Part shown: piece by piece, positions 12,029 to 12,660 of the stretch
How the letters are laid out: each line of letters opens with the position of its first letter
How positions within the stretch are numbered: the first letter of the stretch is position 1
NCBI GenBank assembly: GCA_946631805.1
Contig: CAMPAJ010000021.1
Coordinates: forward strand, 1 to 12,660
Reading direction: 5' to 3'
Origin: an uncultured Eggerthellaceae bacterium
GTDB taxonomy: Bacteria; Actinomycetota; Coriobacteriia; Coriobacteriales; Eggerthellaceae
Length of the DNA: 12,660 nt
Notes under the pieces: model-generated
What the model was told of the DNA's origin: nothing
The model's input: only the letters and a program-made list of their open reading frames with translations
Database searches by the model: none
Translations under genes and position numbers: made by a program

Positions 12029-12660
12029 ATGACGAGTTACCCTTACAATCCCAAGTCGCTGTGCGCGGACGAGTTCATCAACCATCAGGAGATCCTCGAC
12101 ACGCTCGAGTACGCCCGCGCGCATAAGGGCGACGTCGACCTGTGCCACCGGATTCTGGACAAGGCGAAGGCGAACCTGCATCCGGGCGTGGACCACGGCG
12201 CCGTCATCACGCACCGCGAGGCGTCGGTGCTGCTCGCATGCGAGGACCCCGGCGTGAACAGCGCGATCAAGCAGCTTGCGCGCGACATCAAGCTCGCCTA
12301 CTACGGCAACCGCATCGTGCTGTTCGCGCCGCTGTACCTCTCGAACTACTGCGTGAACGGGTGCCTGTACTGCCCGTACCATGCGAAGAACAAGACGATC
12401 CCGCGGCGCAAGCTCACGCAGGACGAGATTCGCGCCGAGGTGGTCGCGCTGCAGGACATGGGCCACAAGCGCCTGGCCATCGAGGCGGGCGAGGATCCGA
12501 AGAACAACCCCATCGAATACATCCTGGAATCGATGGAGACCATCTATTCCATCAAGCACAAGAACGGCGCTATCCGCCGCGTCAATGTGAACATCGCGGC
12601 CACCACGGTCGAGGAGTACCGTGCGTTGAAGCAGGCCGAGATAGGCACGTACATCCTGTT
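12029..12660 (+). CDS. hydG: [FeFe]-hydrogenase maturation radical SAM protein HydG, 3' end outside window
   Basis: The first 210 residues of a protein that is normally about 470. It begins MTSYPYNPKSLCADEFINHQ and contains the radical SAM motif C108-V-N-G-C-L-Y-C115 followed by PYHAKNK, as in HydG and the related thiamine enzyme ThiH. HydG is preferred over ThiH because of the hydE and hydA context. HydG splits tyrosine into p-cresol and the CO and CN ligands of the H-cluster. The C-terminal part that binds the auxiliary cluster is beyond the window end. GGAAGAGAGAGAAG precedes the ATG at 12029; the 64-base gap after hydE has no terminator, so the two are likely co-transcribed. Confidence 0.93.
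   Translation, partial: MTSYPYNPKSLCADEFINHQEILDTLEYARAHKGDVDLCHRILDKAKANLHPGVDHGAVITHREASVLLACEDPGVNSAIKQLARDIKLAYYGNRIVLFAPLYLSNYCVNGCLYCPYHAKNKTIPRRKLTQDEIRAEVVALQDMGHKRLAIEAGEDPKNNPIEYILESMETIYSIKHKNGAIRRVNVNIAATTVEEYRALKQAEIGTYIL

Overview
This window looks like a chromosomal segment of an anaerobic actinobacterium, most likely of the class Coriobacteriia (Eggerthella/Slackia type). The basis is GC-rich coding in the core genes, an [FeFe]-hydrogenase with a separate Tat-exported small subunit and a cytochrome b anchor, and tyrosine-recombinase relics of a type common in that group. The taxonomic call is an inference from gene content; no 16S rRNA or other marker gene is present.

Left part (about 1-7000): accessory DNA and mobile-element remains. 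A hairpin-rich non-coding stretch precedes a GC-rich lipoprotein gene (463-1161). Next comes a frameshifted N-terminal fragment of a tyrosine recombinase (minus strand, 1250-1612), directly abutting the C-terminal third of a DUF4143-type ATPase (plus, 1613-1921). A lower-GC block follows: a GT4 glycosyltransferase (2123-3298), a six-helix membrane protein (3313-4239) and a 49-residue peptide with a classical double-glycine leader (4309-4458). These form one apparent operon, and it is the best candidate here for an undescribed system. Then come a RepA-like AAA_25 ATPase relic and a mid-catalytic recombinase relic fused back to back (minus, about 4705-5150). A Fic-family AMP transferase gene (5255-6481, minus) sits between two imperfect 68-bp direct repeats. 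A C-terminal recombinase relic (6633-6773) ends at two tandem 82-bp units that copy the 5' half of the initiator tRNA gene. The intact tRNA-fMet (6901-6977) closes the island, so the tRNA appears to be the integration hot spot that built this region.

Right part (7000-12660): stable, GC-rich genes. A fluoride riboswitch with an overlapping terminator controls crcB (FluC fluoride channel). After a strong hairpin terminator comes a minus-strand operon for a membrane-linked [FeFe]-hydrogenase: hydA (catalytic large subunit), a Tat-signal small subunit, and a cytochrome b with four histidines placed as in FdnI. Divergently transcribed are a TM1266-like ACT-domain putative regulator, hydE, and hydG (cut by the window end), which are maturation genes for the H-cluster. 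The third maturase, hydF, is not in the window. Together they suggest an exported hydrogenase exchanging electrons with the quinone pool, with its regulator and maturases made from the opposite side of a shared intergenic region that carries operator-like repeats.
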